Source: Trebonia sp963759545 (GTDB lineage Bacteria > Actinomycetota > Actinomycetes > Streptosporangiales > Streptosporangiaceae). From it: 64,000 bases of DNA. Each line of letters begins with the position of its first letter. Position 1 is the stretch's first letter. This document shows positions 28,306-36,765 of this stretch, one piece after another. The stretch covers positions 134,263 through 198,262 of the forward strand of contig CAVXAB010000021.1 of assembly GCA_963759545.1 (NCBI GenBank), written 5' to 3'. The position numbers and the translations under genes are program-made. The notes under the pieces are model-generated. The model was not told the origin of the DNA. It searched no databases and was given only the letters and a program-made list of their open reading frames with translations.

Positions 28306-28436
28306 AACTTGATCAACCCAAGGATGCCCGTTTCGCTTCCCGAATGTCAAACCGAACCGACTTCATCTTGATCCCGCCGTGCCCGGTTCACCGCCCGGTC
28401 ATCGCGTCGTCCGACGAGGGGAACAAAACCAGGATA

Positions 28437-28464
28437 AGATTAGTTGCCATCAAGCAACTAATCT
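28437..28464. promoter_or_regulatory. MarR-like operator upstream of MFS pump
   Basis: AGATTAGTTGC (28437-28447), CATCAA, GCAACTAATCT (28454-28464): perfect 11-bp inverted repeat. The size and TTGC...GCAA core suit MarR-type repressors, but no marR gene is adjacent. Confidence 0.6.
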
Positions 28465-28516
28465 GACCGCACCCTTCCCTTGCCCAACGGCCTTGCCTCG
28501 TTACGGAGGAAACGCA

Positions 28517-30463
28517 TTGCCCGCCCCATCGTCCGCACCCGCACCGGAGCCCAACGCAGCACCGACGGCAGTGAACGCCGAGGCCCGACCGGCCATCGGC
28601 TCGCGCTACAAGTGGATCGCCCTGTCCAACACCACGCTCGGCGTGCTGATGGTCACCGTCAACTCGTCCATCGTGCTGATCGCGCTGCCGAACATCTTCC
28701 GCGGCATCGGGATCAACCCGCTGCAGCCAGGTAACACCACCATCTTGCTGTGGATGATGATGGGCTTCATGGTGGTCACGGCCGTGCTCGTGGTGAGCTT
28801 CGGCCGCCTTGGCGACATGTTCGGCCGGGTCCGGATGTTCAACATGGGCTTCGCGATCTTCTCGCTGTTCTCCATCCTGCTGTCCGTCAGCTGGCTGCAG
28901 GGCGAGGCCGCCGGCTGGTACCTGATCATCATGCGGATCCTGCAGGGCATCGGCGGCGCGATGCTGTTCGCCAACTCGAGCGCGATTCTCACCGACGCCT
29001 TCCCCGCCAACAAGCGCGGCATGGCCCTTGGCCTCAACCAGGTCGCGGGCATCGCCGGCAGCTTCATCGGCCTGGTCCTCGGCGGCGTGCTCGGCCCGGT
29101 GAGCTGGCGCCTGGTGTTCCTCGTCTCGGTCCCGTTCGGCGTCATGGGCACCGTGTGGTCCTACCTGAAGCTCAAGGAACTCGGCGTGCGCAAGCCCGCC
29201 AAGCTCGACCTCGGCGGCAACCTCACGTTCGCGGCCGGCCTCATCGCGGTCCTCGTCGGCATCACCTACGGCATCCAGCCCTACGGCGGCCACGTCATGG
29301 GCTGGACCAGCCCGCTCGTGATGTCGCTGATCGGCGGTGGCCTCGCCGTCCTCGTGATCTTCTGCTACATCGAGACGAAGGTCCCTGAGCCGATGTTCCG
29401 GCTCAGCCTCTTCCGCATCCGCCCGTTCACCGCGGGCAACCTCGCGGCCCTGCTGTCCGGCCTCGGCCGCGGCGGCCTGATGTTCATCCTGATCATCTGG
29501 CTGCAGGGCATCTACCTCCCGCTGCACGGCTACAGCTTCGAGAACACCCCGCTGTGGGCGGGCATCGCGATGCTCCCGCTGACCGTCGGCTTCCTCCTGG
29601 CGGGCCCCGTGTCCGGGTACCTGTCGGACCGCTTCGGCGCCCGCCCCTTCGCCACCGGCGGCATGGTGCTCGCCGCGCTGTCCTTCGGCCTGCTTGAGAT
29701 GCTGCCCGTCGACTTCACCTACTGGCAGTTCGCCGCGATCCTGCTGCTCAACGGCATTGGCATGGGCCTGTTCGCCTCCCCGAACCGGGCCGGCATCATG
29801 AACTCCCTGCCCGCCGACCGCCGCGGCGTCGGCGCCGGGATGTCCGCGACCTTCCAGAACTCGGCCATGGTCCTGTCGATCGGCATCTTCTTCAGCCTGA
29901 TCATCCTTGGCCTGTCCTCGTCGCTTCCGGCGCACCTGTTCACCGGCCTGACCGCGCAGGGCGTGCCCGCCGCAGACGCGAGCCGGCTGGCGCACCTGCC
30001 GCCGACGGCGGTCATGTTCGCGGCGCTGCTCGGCTACAACCCGATTCAGATGCTGCTCGGCTCGGCGCTCACCAAGCTCCCGGCCAGCCACGCGGCCTAC
30101 CTGACCGGCCACTCGTTCTTCCCGAGCCTGATCAGCGCACCGTTCCAGGCCGGACTCGACATCGCGTTTGACTTCGCGATCGTGGCCTGCCTGGTCGCGG
30201 CGGTCGCCTCCCTGCTGCGCGGCAAGCAGTACATCCACGAGCTGCACGGCGAGTCCGCGGTCGAGGCCACGGCCGATGTCGAGTCCTCGGCCGATGTCTT
30301 CGCCGAGGCCGACCTCGCCGAGGCCGACCTCGCCGCGGCGGGCGCCGGGGTGGCCGGGGTCCCCGCCCTGCCGCGGGCCGTGATCGCGGAGGAAATCCGG
30401 GAGTCATCGCAGCGACTGGATGCTTCGCCAGAACCCGCCACGCGCACCTTCAAGGAGCGGTAA
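28517..30463 (+). CDS. MFS drug transporter, DHA2 (14-TM, EmrB/QacA) type
   Basis: 648 residues, proton-driven efflux in the membrane. Signatures are NSSIVLIALPNIFRGIGI (TM1), the motif A loop FGRLGDMFGRVRMF, QGIGGAMLFANSSAILTDAF (motif C region) and about 14 hydrophobic helices. Residues ~590-648 form an acidic, Ala/Glu-rich cytoplasmic tail with ADLAEAD-like repeats, unusual for the family. TTG 28517 is chosen because GGAGG lies 7 nt upstream and the remaining upstream frame is not protein-like. Probably controlled through the inverted repeat at 28437-28464. Divergent from the M-box leader. Substrate unknown. Confidence 0.88.
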   Translation: MPAPSSAPAPEPNAAPTAVNAEARPAIGSRYKWIALSNTTLGVLMVTVNSSIVLIALPNIFRGIGINPLQPGNTTILLWMMMGFMVVTAVLVVSFGRLGDMFGRVRMFNMGFAIFSLFSILLSVSWLQGEAAGWYLIIMRILQGIGGAMLFANSSAILTDAFPANKRGMALGLNQVAGIAGSFIGLVLGGVLGPVSWRLVFLVSVPFGVMGTVWSYLKLKELGVRKPAKLDLGGNLTFAAGLIAVLVGITYGIQPYGGHVMGWTSPLVMSLIGGGLAVLVIFCYIETKVPEPMFRLSLFRIRPFTAGNLAALLSGLGRGGLMFILIIWLQGIYLPLHGYSFENTPLWAGIAMLPLTVGFLLAGPVSGYLSDRFGARPFATGGMVLAALSFGLLEMLPVDFTYWQFAAILLLNGIGMGLFASPNRAGIMNSLPADRRGVGAGMSATFQNSAMVLSIGIFFSLIILGLSSSLPAHLFTGLTAQGVPAADASRLAHLPPTAVMFAALLGYNPIQMLLGSALTKLPASHAAYLTGHSFFPSLISAPFQAGLDIAFDFAIVACLVAAVASLLRGKQYIHELHGESAVEATADVESSADVFAEADLAEADLAAAGAGVAGVPALPRAVIAEEIRESSQRLDASPEPATRTFKER

Positions 30464-30515
30464 CCACCAGCCGGAAGTGCTGCCCGCCGGCTGGCGCACC
30501 GCGACCTCACCGCGC

Positions 30516-30554
30516 AGAAGGCCCGTCAGCCGTGACCCGGCAGGCGGGCCTTCT
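30516..30554. terminator. Bidirectional terminator
   Basis: AGAAGGCCCG (30516-30525) / CGGGCCTTCT (30545-30554), perfect 10-bp stem between the convergent MFS and GntR genes, with T/A-rich ends on both strands. Confidence 0.75.
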
Positions 30555-30555
30555 G

Positions 30556-31032
30556 TCACCCCCGGGACGTGAGGACAGTGACGGCCGCGTTATAGGGCTC
30601 GACCTGGCCGTCGGCCCGGATGATGACAAGGACGGGCGTGAGGTAGCCAGTGCAAAGCCGCTCGCGCTCTTCCTCGGTAGGCATCCGGGCGATGACCTGG
30701 TCGCCCGGGTACAGCCTGACCAGCTGCCTGTCCGGGGTCGTCGCCACGAAGGTGCCAACGCCCGGCTTGGTGACCACCAGCCCGGCCTTGCGCATCTCCT
30801 CGACGGCCATCGCGCCGGTCAGCCGGTTGACGCCCCATTGCCGTTTCATCTGCGCGCCGCTCGGGATTTGCGTGCCAACCGGCAGTTCGCCACTGATGAT
30901 CATGTCGCGGATAGTTCGCGCGATTTGCAGGTAGACGCGCTCGCCGGAGTCGTAATCTACGCGGACACGCGACACCGTCTTATCCTCATTGGCCTCATTG
31001 GCCACAAGGGCCTCCGGGGAAAGGTGTGACAT
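30556..31032 (-). CDS. GntR-family regulator
   Basis: 158 residues. Winged helix at residues ~28-95: VYLQIARTIRDMIISGELPV then LTGAMAVEEMRKAGLVVTKP. The C-terminal part is only ~60 residues with no recognisable FCD, UTRA or aminotransferase domain, as in short actinobacterial GntR proteins of the YtrA/DevA type. Three TAGGTA repeats lie directly upstream and may be its own operator. Convergent with the MFS pump, which it could regulate, but the pump's dyad is MarR-like rather than GntR-like. Confidence 0.8.
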   Translation of the reverse strand: MSHLSPEALVANEANEDKTVSRVRVDYDSGERVYLQIARTIRDMIISGELPVGTQIPSGAQMKRQWGVNRLTGAMAVEEMRKAGLVVTKPGVGTFVATTPDRQLVRLYPGDQVIARMPTEEERERLCTGYLTPVLVIIRADGQVEPYNAAVTVLTSRG

Positions 31033-31060
31033 TACTTGCTGGGGTGACTAGACAGCTAGA

Positions 31061-31096
31061 TAGGTAATAGGTAGTGTGGGGTCCGCACGGTAGGTA
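31061..31096. promoter_or_regulatory. Three TAGGTA repeats before gntR
   Basis: TAGGTA at 31061, 31068 (7 bp apart) and 31091, beginning 29 bp upstream of the gntR start codon. Likely an autoregulatory site. A 12-bp palindrome TGTGCATGCACA follows at 31127-31138. Confidence 0.4.
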
Positions 31097-31927
31097 ACCC
31101 AAATGACTCCACCTGATTACGTATCGTGTGCATGCACAAGACTCCGGGGGGCTCGAGGGGAATCCCGTGGGGGAGTGCGCGCGCGTGCCCGGTCCTCGGT
31201 TCGAGTTGTTCCCCGCCGTCGGGCCGGGCACGAACGCCCTCGCAGCCGATTTACCGCAAGAAGTGTATGAAAGGGAGGTGAGGCTGCGATGGCAAGCGCC
31301 ATGGATAATCCGCGGGGCCAAGCCTTTCCCCGTCCGGATTTTCCGCCTGTAGTGACCGCCGTGGATCAATGCCCGGTCGGCGGGCTGCACGCATCTCCGC
31401 GACATTAATTAATCGTCCACTATTTTAGTGCGAATCCCGTGCCCGTCGGCGCGGGAGATCAAATGAGCCGGTAACCGCCAGGGTTAATGGGGTTTCCGGC
31501 AGCGTACCGTAAGGCCCGTCCCCCCGCACGCTTGTCTAGGTACTGCGGCGGGTGAGTTGGCACCTGACGTGCGCTTTGGCTGCCCGGGGCGGTGCACGCG
31601 GCCACGTGCCCGGCGCGAGCGGGCAGGCCCGCCACGTAATTGCGCCGCGGGCCGGACATTCCCACCGGGCTCTGCGTAAGGGGCTCGCCGACGTCACCCG
31701 GCGCGGCAATTCCCCTGGGTCGCGAGCCGCGAAACGGGACCGAATGGACAATGCTGCCGCCAAAGTTTGTGCGGCGCAAACACTGGTTTCCTGACCCGTC
31801 GGCGGGTAAACGGGGGCGCCGACGGTCCTTGGGCTTCCCGTGCCGAACGCTCACCGGCGCGGGAAGCCCACTGGTCCGGCCCGCGTCAAATGCGAGTATT
31901 CGGCCCTCAAGCGGACCTTCGTGACTC
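31097..31927. other. Gene-poor stretch, no supported CDS
   Basis: Open frames here lack family-like sequence, third-position bias and ribosome sites. It contains several pockets of lower GC (for example 31400-31440), the palindrome at 31127-31138 and the hairpin at 31831-31869. Possibly degraded genes or regulatory RNA; nothing firmer can be said. Confidence 0.5.
31831..31869. terminator. Strong hairpin, possible terminator
   Basis: GGGCTTCCCG (31831-31840) / CGGGAAGCCC (31860-31869), perfect 10-bp stem with 19-nt loop. No U-run, no adjacent intact gene. Confidence 0.45.
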
Positions 31928-32200
31928 GTGCCGCATTACCCCGCGGATATGCCGGCACTCTCACCGGCCGCGCTCGACGGCTGCATCGGCGAGCTGGTCG
32001 CGGCGGAGCACGCGTCCAGGCGCGGCATCGGCCGCGCGCTCGCCGACGCGTGGGCCCGTGGCCATGGCCTCGCGCACCTCACCCTGCGCACCTCACCCTG
32101 CACACTGGCATCTTTAACACCAGCGCCCGCTCCTTCCAGGCGGCCCGGGGGCTTCGCCGAGGAGGAAGACGGCCCCACCCGCCCGGCAAGCCGCCCCTAG
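31928..32200 (+). pseudogene. GNAT acetyltransferase relic
   Basis: Frame 1 holds GELVAAEHASRRGIGRALAD and WARGHGLAHLTL, the acetyl-CoA loop and following strand of a GNAT enzyme. The continuation HTGIFNTSARSFQAARG is in another frame. The break coincides with a 14-bp tandem duplication CGCACCTCACCCTG (32073-32086 and 32087-32100); removing one copy restores GLAHLTLHTGIFNTSA. The N-terminal half is missing and the end is scrambled, so this is a true remnant. Confidence 0.65.
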
Positions 32201-32316
32201 GGCCGCCCTCCGCACAGCCAGTGGCCAATAGCGCGAAATCCGGGAGACCACGGGGACCCGAGGGGCCCGTGGGGTGCCAGCCAGGCAGCGCCCGCGTCAT
32301 GATCACGAGGCCCTTT

Positions 32317-32368
32317 CATGATCATGTGGATTCCGCATCGAATAAGCTGCTGAATCCACATGATCATG
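32317..32368. repeat. Dispersed palindrome, copy B
   Basis: Outer arms CATGATCATGTGGATTC (32317-32333) and GAATCCACATGATCATG (32352-32368) are 17 bp and perfect. The 18-nt centre contains AATAAGCTGC, the complement of the centre of copy A at 21309-21356. Confidence 0.85.
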
Positions 32369-32382
32369 GTGGGGCGCGGTGC

Positions 32383-32422
32383 GACGGGACGTTCCGCGTG
32401 AAGACGGGACGTTCCGCGTGAA
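32383..32422. repeat. 20-bp tandem repeat
   Basis: GACGGGACGTTCCGCGTGAA occurs twice head to tail, 32383-32402 and 32403-32422, about 160 bp before the TetR start. Confidence 0.85.
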
Positions 32423-32566
32423 ACGGCCACGCCTGGCCTCGACGCGGAAGGCCGGAGCGGCCCACGTTGACGGCGCCCGATTCGGCGGCGGGGCGGGTCC
32501 CCGGCACGACGAGCGCCCTTAGCCGAACCGCCGTAAGAGGCGGCAAAAGGCAATTAGCGTGCCCAA

Positions 32567-32572
32567 TACACT
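32567..32572 (+). promoter_or_regulatory. -10 box TACACT, leaderless start
   Basis: TACACT ends 6 nt before ATG 32579; no Shine-Dalgarno precedes the gene. Confidence 0.5.
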
Positions 32573-32578
32573 ACTCGG

Positions 32579-33238
32579 ATGACGTCGGCCGCTCGTTCTC
32601 AACTATCTCAGCAGGCACCTGAGTCACTGCGAGAACGGAAGAAACGGCTGACACGTGAGGCGATCTTCGCCGCCGCCCGGGCCCTGTTCAGCGAACGGGG
32701 CTTCAATGACGTCACCGTCGCCGAGATCGCCGACGCGGCCAACATCTCCGTGAAGACGCTCTTCACGTACATCGGGTCGAAGGAAGAGCTCCTGTTCAGC
32801 GGCCGGCCGACCGTGCTCGACGCCGTCGTCGAGGCCGTCAGGAACCGAAAGCTCGCCCAGACACCGCTTGTCGCCGCGGGGCAGGCGCTGCTCGCGGCGG
32901 TCGATGACAACGACCCGGACAAGAACGTCGACGCCTTCCTGCGCATGGCCGCCAGCGGCCCCGCCGCCCGGTCCCGGCTGCGCGCCCTCTGGGACGAGAC
33001 CGAGGACGCCCTGACCGAGGCGCTGGCCACCGGCAAGGACGGCCCGCGCGAGCTGGCCGCGCGGCGGCTGACCGCCGCCCAGATCATGGTCCTCGTCCGC
33101 ACCGTCACCAGCACCGAGGTCGGCGACCTCATCGCCAAGGCGGCGGACACGGAGCAGGGGCGGAAGGAAGCGCTCAGGGACTGGATCCGCGACGCGGCCG
33201 GCCACCTGGCCCGCGGCCTCCAGGCGGCCGCCCGCTGA
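32579..33238 (+). CDS. TetR-family regulator
   Basis: 219 residues. Helix-turn-helix at residues ~22-68: RLTREAIFAAARALFSERGF, TVAEIADAANISVKTLFTY and GSKEELLF. The C-terminal domain is all-helical with no recognised ligand signature. Leaderless start supported by the TACACT box. It is followed 132 bp later by the GH3 glucosidase on the same strand, which could be a target, though no paired operator is evident. Confidence 0.85.
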   Translation: MTSAARSQLSQQAPESLRERKKRLTREAIFAAARALFSERGFNDVTVAEIADAANISVKTLFTYIGSKEELLFSGRPTVLDAVVEAVRNRKLAQTPLVAAGQALLAAVDDNDPDKNVDAFLRMAASGPAARSRLRALWDETEDALTEALATGKDGPRELAARRLTAAQIMVLVRTVTSTEVGDLIAKAADTEQGRKEALRDWIRDAAGHLARGLQAAAR

Positions 33239-33370
33239 CCCGCCGGTCCGGCGGAAGGCCTCCTCCAGGTTGGCGCGGGATGGGGACTAGTGCCTGCCGC
33301 CCTTGTTCGGGATAATTCGTCTTAAATTCACGCTGTAAAAAAAGTCATACCCGCCGAAGGGAAGCTGCCA

Positions 33371-35623
33371 ATGACGCCCCAGCTCACTGTCGCCGAGCAG
33401 GCGGCGCTGACCAGCGGCCGCGACGCGTGGCACACCACGCCTGTCGAGTCCGCCGGCCTGCCCGCCATCACCGTCACCGACGGGCCGCACGGCGTGCGCC
33501 TGCAGGTCAACCCGCGCGACCTGCTGCGCGGCCAGCCGGCCACCTGCTTCCCTCCGGCGGTCGCCAGCGCCTCGACCTGGGACCCTGACCTGCTGCGACG
33601 GATGGGCGAGGCGCTGGGCGACGAGTGCCGCGCGATGGACGTCGCGGTGCTGCTCGGACCCGGCATCAACCTCAAGCGCAGCCCGCTCGGCGGCAGGAAC
33701 TTCGAGTACTTCTCCGAGGACCCGCTGCTCGCCGGCGTGCTCGCGGCCGCCTGGGTCAACGGCCTGCAGAGCAGGAACGTCGGCGCGTCGCTCAAGCACT
33801 TCGCGGTCAACAGCCAGGAAACCGACCGGCTGCGGGTCAGCGCCGACATCGACGAGCGGACACTGCGGGAGATGTACCTCAGCGCCTTCAGGCGGGTGGT
33901 GACCCAGGCGCGGCCGTGGACCGTGATGTGCGCCTACAACAAGATCAACGGCGTGTACGCGAGCCAGCACCACTGGCTGCTCACCCAGGTGCTGCGGGAC
34001 GAGTGGGGCTTCGACGGCGTCGTCTTCTCCGACTGGGGCGCGGTCGCCGACCGGGTCGCCGCCGTCGCCGCCGGCCTCGACCTGACCATGCCAGGGCCGG
34101 ACGACGCGGGTGACGCGGAACTGGTCGAGGCCGTCGCGGCCGGCCGCCTCGACCCGGCACTGCTCGCCCGCGCCGCGGACCGGGTGCGCGCGCTCGTCGA
34201 GCGGGCGGCCACCAGGACGCCAGGCAGCTACGACCAGGCGGAGCACCACGAGCTCGCCCGCGAGATCGCCGGCCGGGCCATCGTGCTGCTCAAGAACGAC
34301 GTCCTCCCTGGAGACAAAAGGGGCCTGCTGCCGCTGCGGGCCGGCGCCGACGGCCAGTCCGTCGCGGTGCTCGGCGAGTTCGCCCGCACCCCGCGCTACC
34401 AGGGCGGCGGCAGCTCCCAGATCACCCCGACCAGGCTCGACGACGCCCTCACCGAGATCACCGCCGCGACCGACGCGACGGTGCTCTTCGCGCCCGGCTA
34501 CACCGTCGACGACGGCGCGGAGCGTGACCCGGACGCGGACGAGCAGGACCTCCTCGTCGAGGCGGTCGCGGTCGCGCAGGCCGCCGACGTGGCGCTTGTC
34601 TTCGTCGGCAGCGCGCGCGAGACCGAGGGCGCCGACCGGGACGGCATCGACCTCCCGGCGGACCACCTGCGGCTGATCGAGGAGGTGGCCAAGGTCAACC
34701 CGCGCACCGTCGTGATCCTGTCCAACGGCGCCGTGCTCGCCACGAGTCCATGGGACAAGGCGGTCCCCGTGGTCATCGAGGGCTGGCTGCTCGGCCAGGC
34801 GGGCGGCAGCGCGATCGCCGACGTCCTGTTCGGCCGGGTCAACCCGTCCGGGCGGCTGGCGGAGACGATACCGCTCCGCATCCAGGACCACCCCTCCTAC
34901 CTAGACTTTCCCGGCGAGTTCGGGCATGTCCGCTACGGTGAGGGCCTGTTCGTCGGCTACCGGGGCTTCGACGCGCGCGAGCAGGAGGTGGCGTACCCGT
35001 TCGGCTTCGGGCTGTCGTACACGACCTTCGGCTACGGCCAGGCGACCGCGACGGCCTCGGCAGCCGGCCTCGAGGTGCGCGTTCCCGTCACCAACACGGG
35101 CGACAGGGACGGCAGGGAGGTCGTCCAGGTGTACGTGAGCCTCCCGGGGTCGACGGTCAGCCGCGCGGAGCGCGAGCTGAAGGCGTTCGCCAGCGTGCCG
35201 GTCAAGGCCGGCGAGACCGCGGACGTCGTCCTCACCATCGACCGGGACGACCTGGCCTACTGGGACACCCGCCTCAACCGCTGGATCGTCGAGGGCGGCG
35301 ACTACCACTGCGCGGTCGGCGCCTCCTCGCGCGACCTGCGGAGCACCGCGGTCGTGGCGGTCCAGGGCGATGACGCGCGGGTCCCGCTCACCGGCGACTC
35401 GACGCTCGGGGAGTGGCTCGCCGACCCCCGCGGCGCGCAGGCGATCGGGCAGGCGTTCGCCGCGCTGCCAGGCGAGGAGTCCGGGCCGATGGCCGCGTTC
35501 TTCGCCGATCCGACGATGATGCTGTTCCTCAGCAGCACTCCTCTCGTCAGGATGAGCGCGTTCCAGGGCAGCCCGCTGACCCCCGAGCTCATCGCCAAGC
35601 TGGTCGCCGACGCCAACGACTGA
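33371..35623 (+). CDS. Glycoside hydrolase family 3 beta-glucosidase
   Basis: 750 residues, no signal peptide, so a cytoplasmic GH3 enzyme. The N-terminal barrel has TDGPHGVR, LGPGINLKRSPLGGRNFEYF, SLKHFAVNSQE and the nucleophile in GFDGVVFSDWGAV (Asp ~221). The alpha/beta sandwich (GQAGGSAIADVLFGRVNPSG) and a fibronectin III-like C-terminal domain (VTNTGDRDGREVVQVYV) follow. Probably hydrolyses beta-glucosides or oligosaccharides imported into the cell. ATG 33371 has GAAGGGAAG upstream. A 20-bp stem terminator follows at 35695. Confidence 0.9.
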   Translation: MTPQLTVAEQAALTSGRDAWHTTPVESAGLPAITVTDGPHGVRLQVNPRDLLRGQPATCFPPAVASASTWDPDLLRRMGEALGDECRAMDVAVLLGPGINLKRSPLGGRNFEYFSEDPLLAGVLAAAWVNGLQSRNVGASLKHFAVNSQETDRLRVSADIDERTLREMYLSAFRRVVTQARPWTVMCAYNKINGVYASQHHWLLTQVLRDEWGFDGVVFSDWGAVADRVAAVAAGLDLTMPGPDDAGDAELVEAVAAGRLDPALLARAADRVRALVERAATRTPGSYDQAEHHELAREIAGRAIVLLKNDVLPGDKRGLLPLRAGADGQSVAVLGEFARTPRYQGGGSSQITPTRLDDALTEITAATDATVLFAPGYTVDDGAERDPDADEQDLLVEAVAVAQAADVALVFVGSARETEGADRDGIDLPADHLRLIEEVAKVNPRTVVILSNGAVLATSPWDKAVPVVIEGWLLGQAGGSAIADVLFGRVNPSGRLAETIPLRIQDHPSYLDFPGEFGHVRYGEGLFVGYRGFDAREQEVAYPFGFGLSYTTFGYGQATATASAAGLEVRVPVTNTGDRDGREVVQVYVSLPGSTVSRAERELKAFASVPVKAGETADVVLTIDRDDLAYWDTRLNRWIVEGGDYHCAVGASSRDLRSTAVVAVQGDDARVPLTGDSTLGEWLADPRGAQAIGQAFAALPGEESGPMAAFFADPTMMLFLSSTPLVRMSAFQGSPLTPELIAKLVADAND

Positions 35624-35671
35624 CGACCGACCGACGACCGACGGCTGACGACCGACGGCTGACGACTGACG
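35624..35671 (+). repeat. GACGACCGACGGCT-type short tandem repeats
   Basis: Several imperfect copies of CGACCGACGGCTGA in the ~50 bp after the GH3 stop. Non-coding. Confidence 0.7.
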
Positions 35672-35694
35672 GCCACGGCCGGCGGATACGCGAC

Positions 35695-35737
35695 GCGGCC
35701 GGCCGCCTCGACCCGAGGGGTCGAGGCGGCCGGCCGC
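35695..35737. terminator. Very strong 20-bp stem terminator
   Basis: GCGGCCGGCCGCCTCGACCC (35695-35714), loop GAG, then the exact complement (35718-35737). It separates the GH3 gene from the convergent anti-sigma gene and can stop both. Confidence 0.85.
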
Positions 35738-35775
35738 TGACGCGCCTAACGCCGGCTACCGGGATCACCGGCGGA

Positions 35776-36765
35776 TCACCGTCCGATGCCGAGGTCAGGG
35801 ACCTGGCCCGCGGATCCGATGTACAGGTACCCCTCGCCGAGGCTAGCGACCTGGCTCGCGGGCGGCGCGGTGACCGACACCCGGACACCGAACCCCCAGA
35901 AGGTCACGTCGTAAGTGGTAGTGAAGTCACGGGTGGCATGGGTTGAGGAGAAGGACAGCCGCCACCCGATGGTCGTCGTCAGTCGGCGGACCCGCCCCTG
36001 GTTATCGACGTAGACCGTTCCGCTTTCCGTCACGATGCGGCCCCCGGGCTGGCGGGGGGAGGTGAACGCGTACTTGGTGCCGGTCCAGCCGGGCCCGGAC
36101 GCCGGCCCGTCGGCCTGGACCGAGCCGGCCGACTTGAGCAGCCCGAGCAGCGCGCCCGGGTCGATTGGCTCGTTACCGGTGAAGCCCCCGGCTGCCGCCT
36201 GACCTGCTATGGCGGGCGGCAGCGGTGGCGGTACCTGGCCCTCCATCCAGGTCTTGCCTGGCGGCTGCTGCCCGGGGAACTTGGCGTACATGTGCCCGCC
36301 GACGAAGCGGACCTGGGTCCTCCCGTCCACGATCTCCTCGCCGAGCCCGTGCCTGAGGTCGAAGACACCGGTGACCTGCGGCGGCACCGGCTTCTCGTCC
36401 CCCTGCGAAATGCTCTCGGTGACGCGGAAGCTGGCCGCCGAGGTCTTCGCCGCCGCCGCGGTCACCGCCGCGAGCGCGGCCGGAGCGCCGGCGACCGTCG
36501 CCGTCAGCGTCACGCCGAGCGCGACCGCGCCGCCGAGCGCCGCGACCGCCCCCGCGGGCACCAGCGCGCGCACCCGCCGCCGCCGCGAGGTCCGCTGCCG
36601 CATCCGCCGCAGCAGTTCCGCGCCGGCCAGCCCATTGCCCGCCAGTACCTGGCCGGCCGGCACGGTCTCGAACGCCGCCGCGAGCAGCCGCCGCCCCTCG
36701 GCCTCGGTGGACGCGTCCAGGTCCTGAATGTCTTCCATCTCTTGCTCCCGCACTGTTCGTCTCAT
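35776..36765 (-). CDS. Membrane-anchored anti-sigma-like protein
   Basis: 329 residues. The cytoplasmic N-terminus (~70 residues, ending in the Arg cluster RTSRRRRVR) precedes one transmembrane helix (ALVPAGAVAALGGAVALGVT and onward), then a large extracytoplasmic domain with ITESI-like VTESISQG, GVFDLRHGLGEEIV and repeated beta strands. There is no classical zinc-binding anti-sigma motif, so the anti-sigma role is inferred from coupling to the sigma gene: its ATG overlaps the sigma stop as ATGA. Resembles the conserved LppX/LolA-like outer domain of such partners only vaguely. Confidence 0.65.
   Translation of the reverse strand: MRRTVREQEMEDIQDLDASTEAEGRRLLAAAFETVPAGQVLAGNGLAGAELLRRMRQRTSRRRRVRALVPAGAVAALGGAVALGVTLTATVAGAPAALAAVTAAAAKTSAASFRVTESISQGDEKPVPPQVTGVFDLRHGLGEEIVDGRTQVRFVGGHMYAKFPGQQPPGKTWMEGQVPPPLPPAIAGQAAAGGFTGNEPIDPGALLGLLKSAGSVQADGPASGPGWTGTKYAFTSPRQPGGRIVTESGTVYVDNQGRVRRLTTTIGWRLSFSSTHATRDFTTTYDVTFWGFGVRVSVTAPPASQVASLGEGYLYIGSAGQVPDLGIGR

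Noticed and set aside
28388..30247. 619-codon open frame antisense to the MFS pump
   Set aside because: His/Asp/Glu/Arg-rich shadow with no hydrophobic or domain structure.
31128..31352. 74-codon open frame after gntR promoter
   Set aside because: Lacks codon-position bias and any recognisable domain.
35640..35671. CRISPR-like array after the GH3 gene
   Set aside because: Units are ~14 bp, contiguous and imperfect, without spacers; simple tandem repeats. No CRISPR array seen anywhere.
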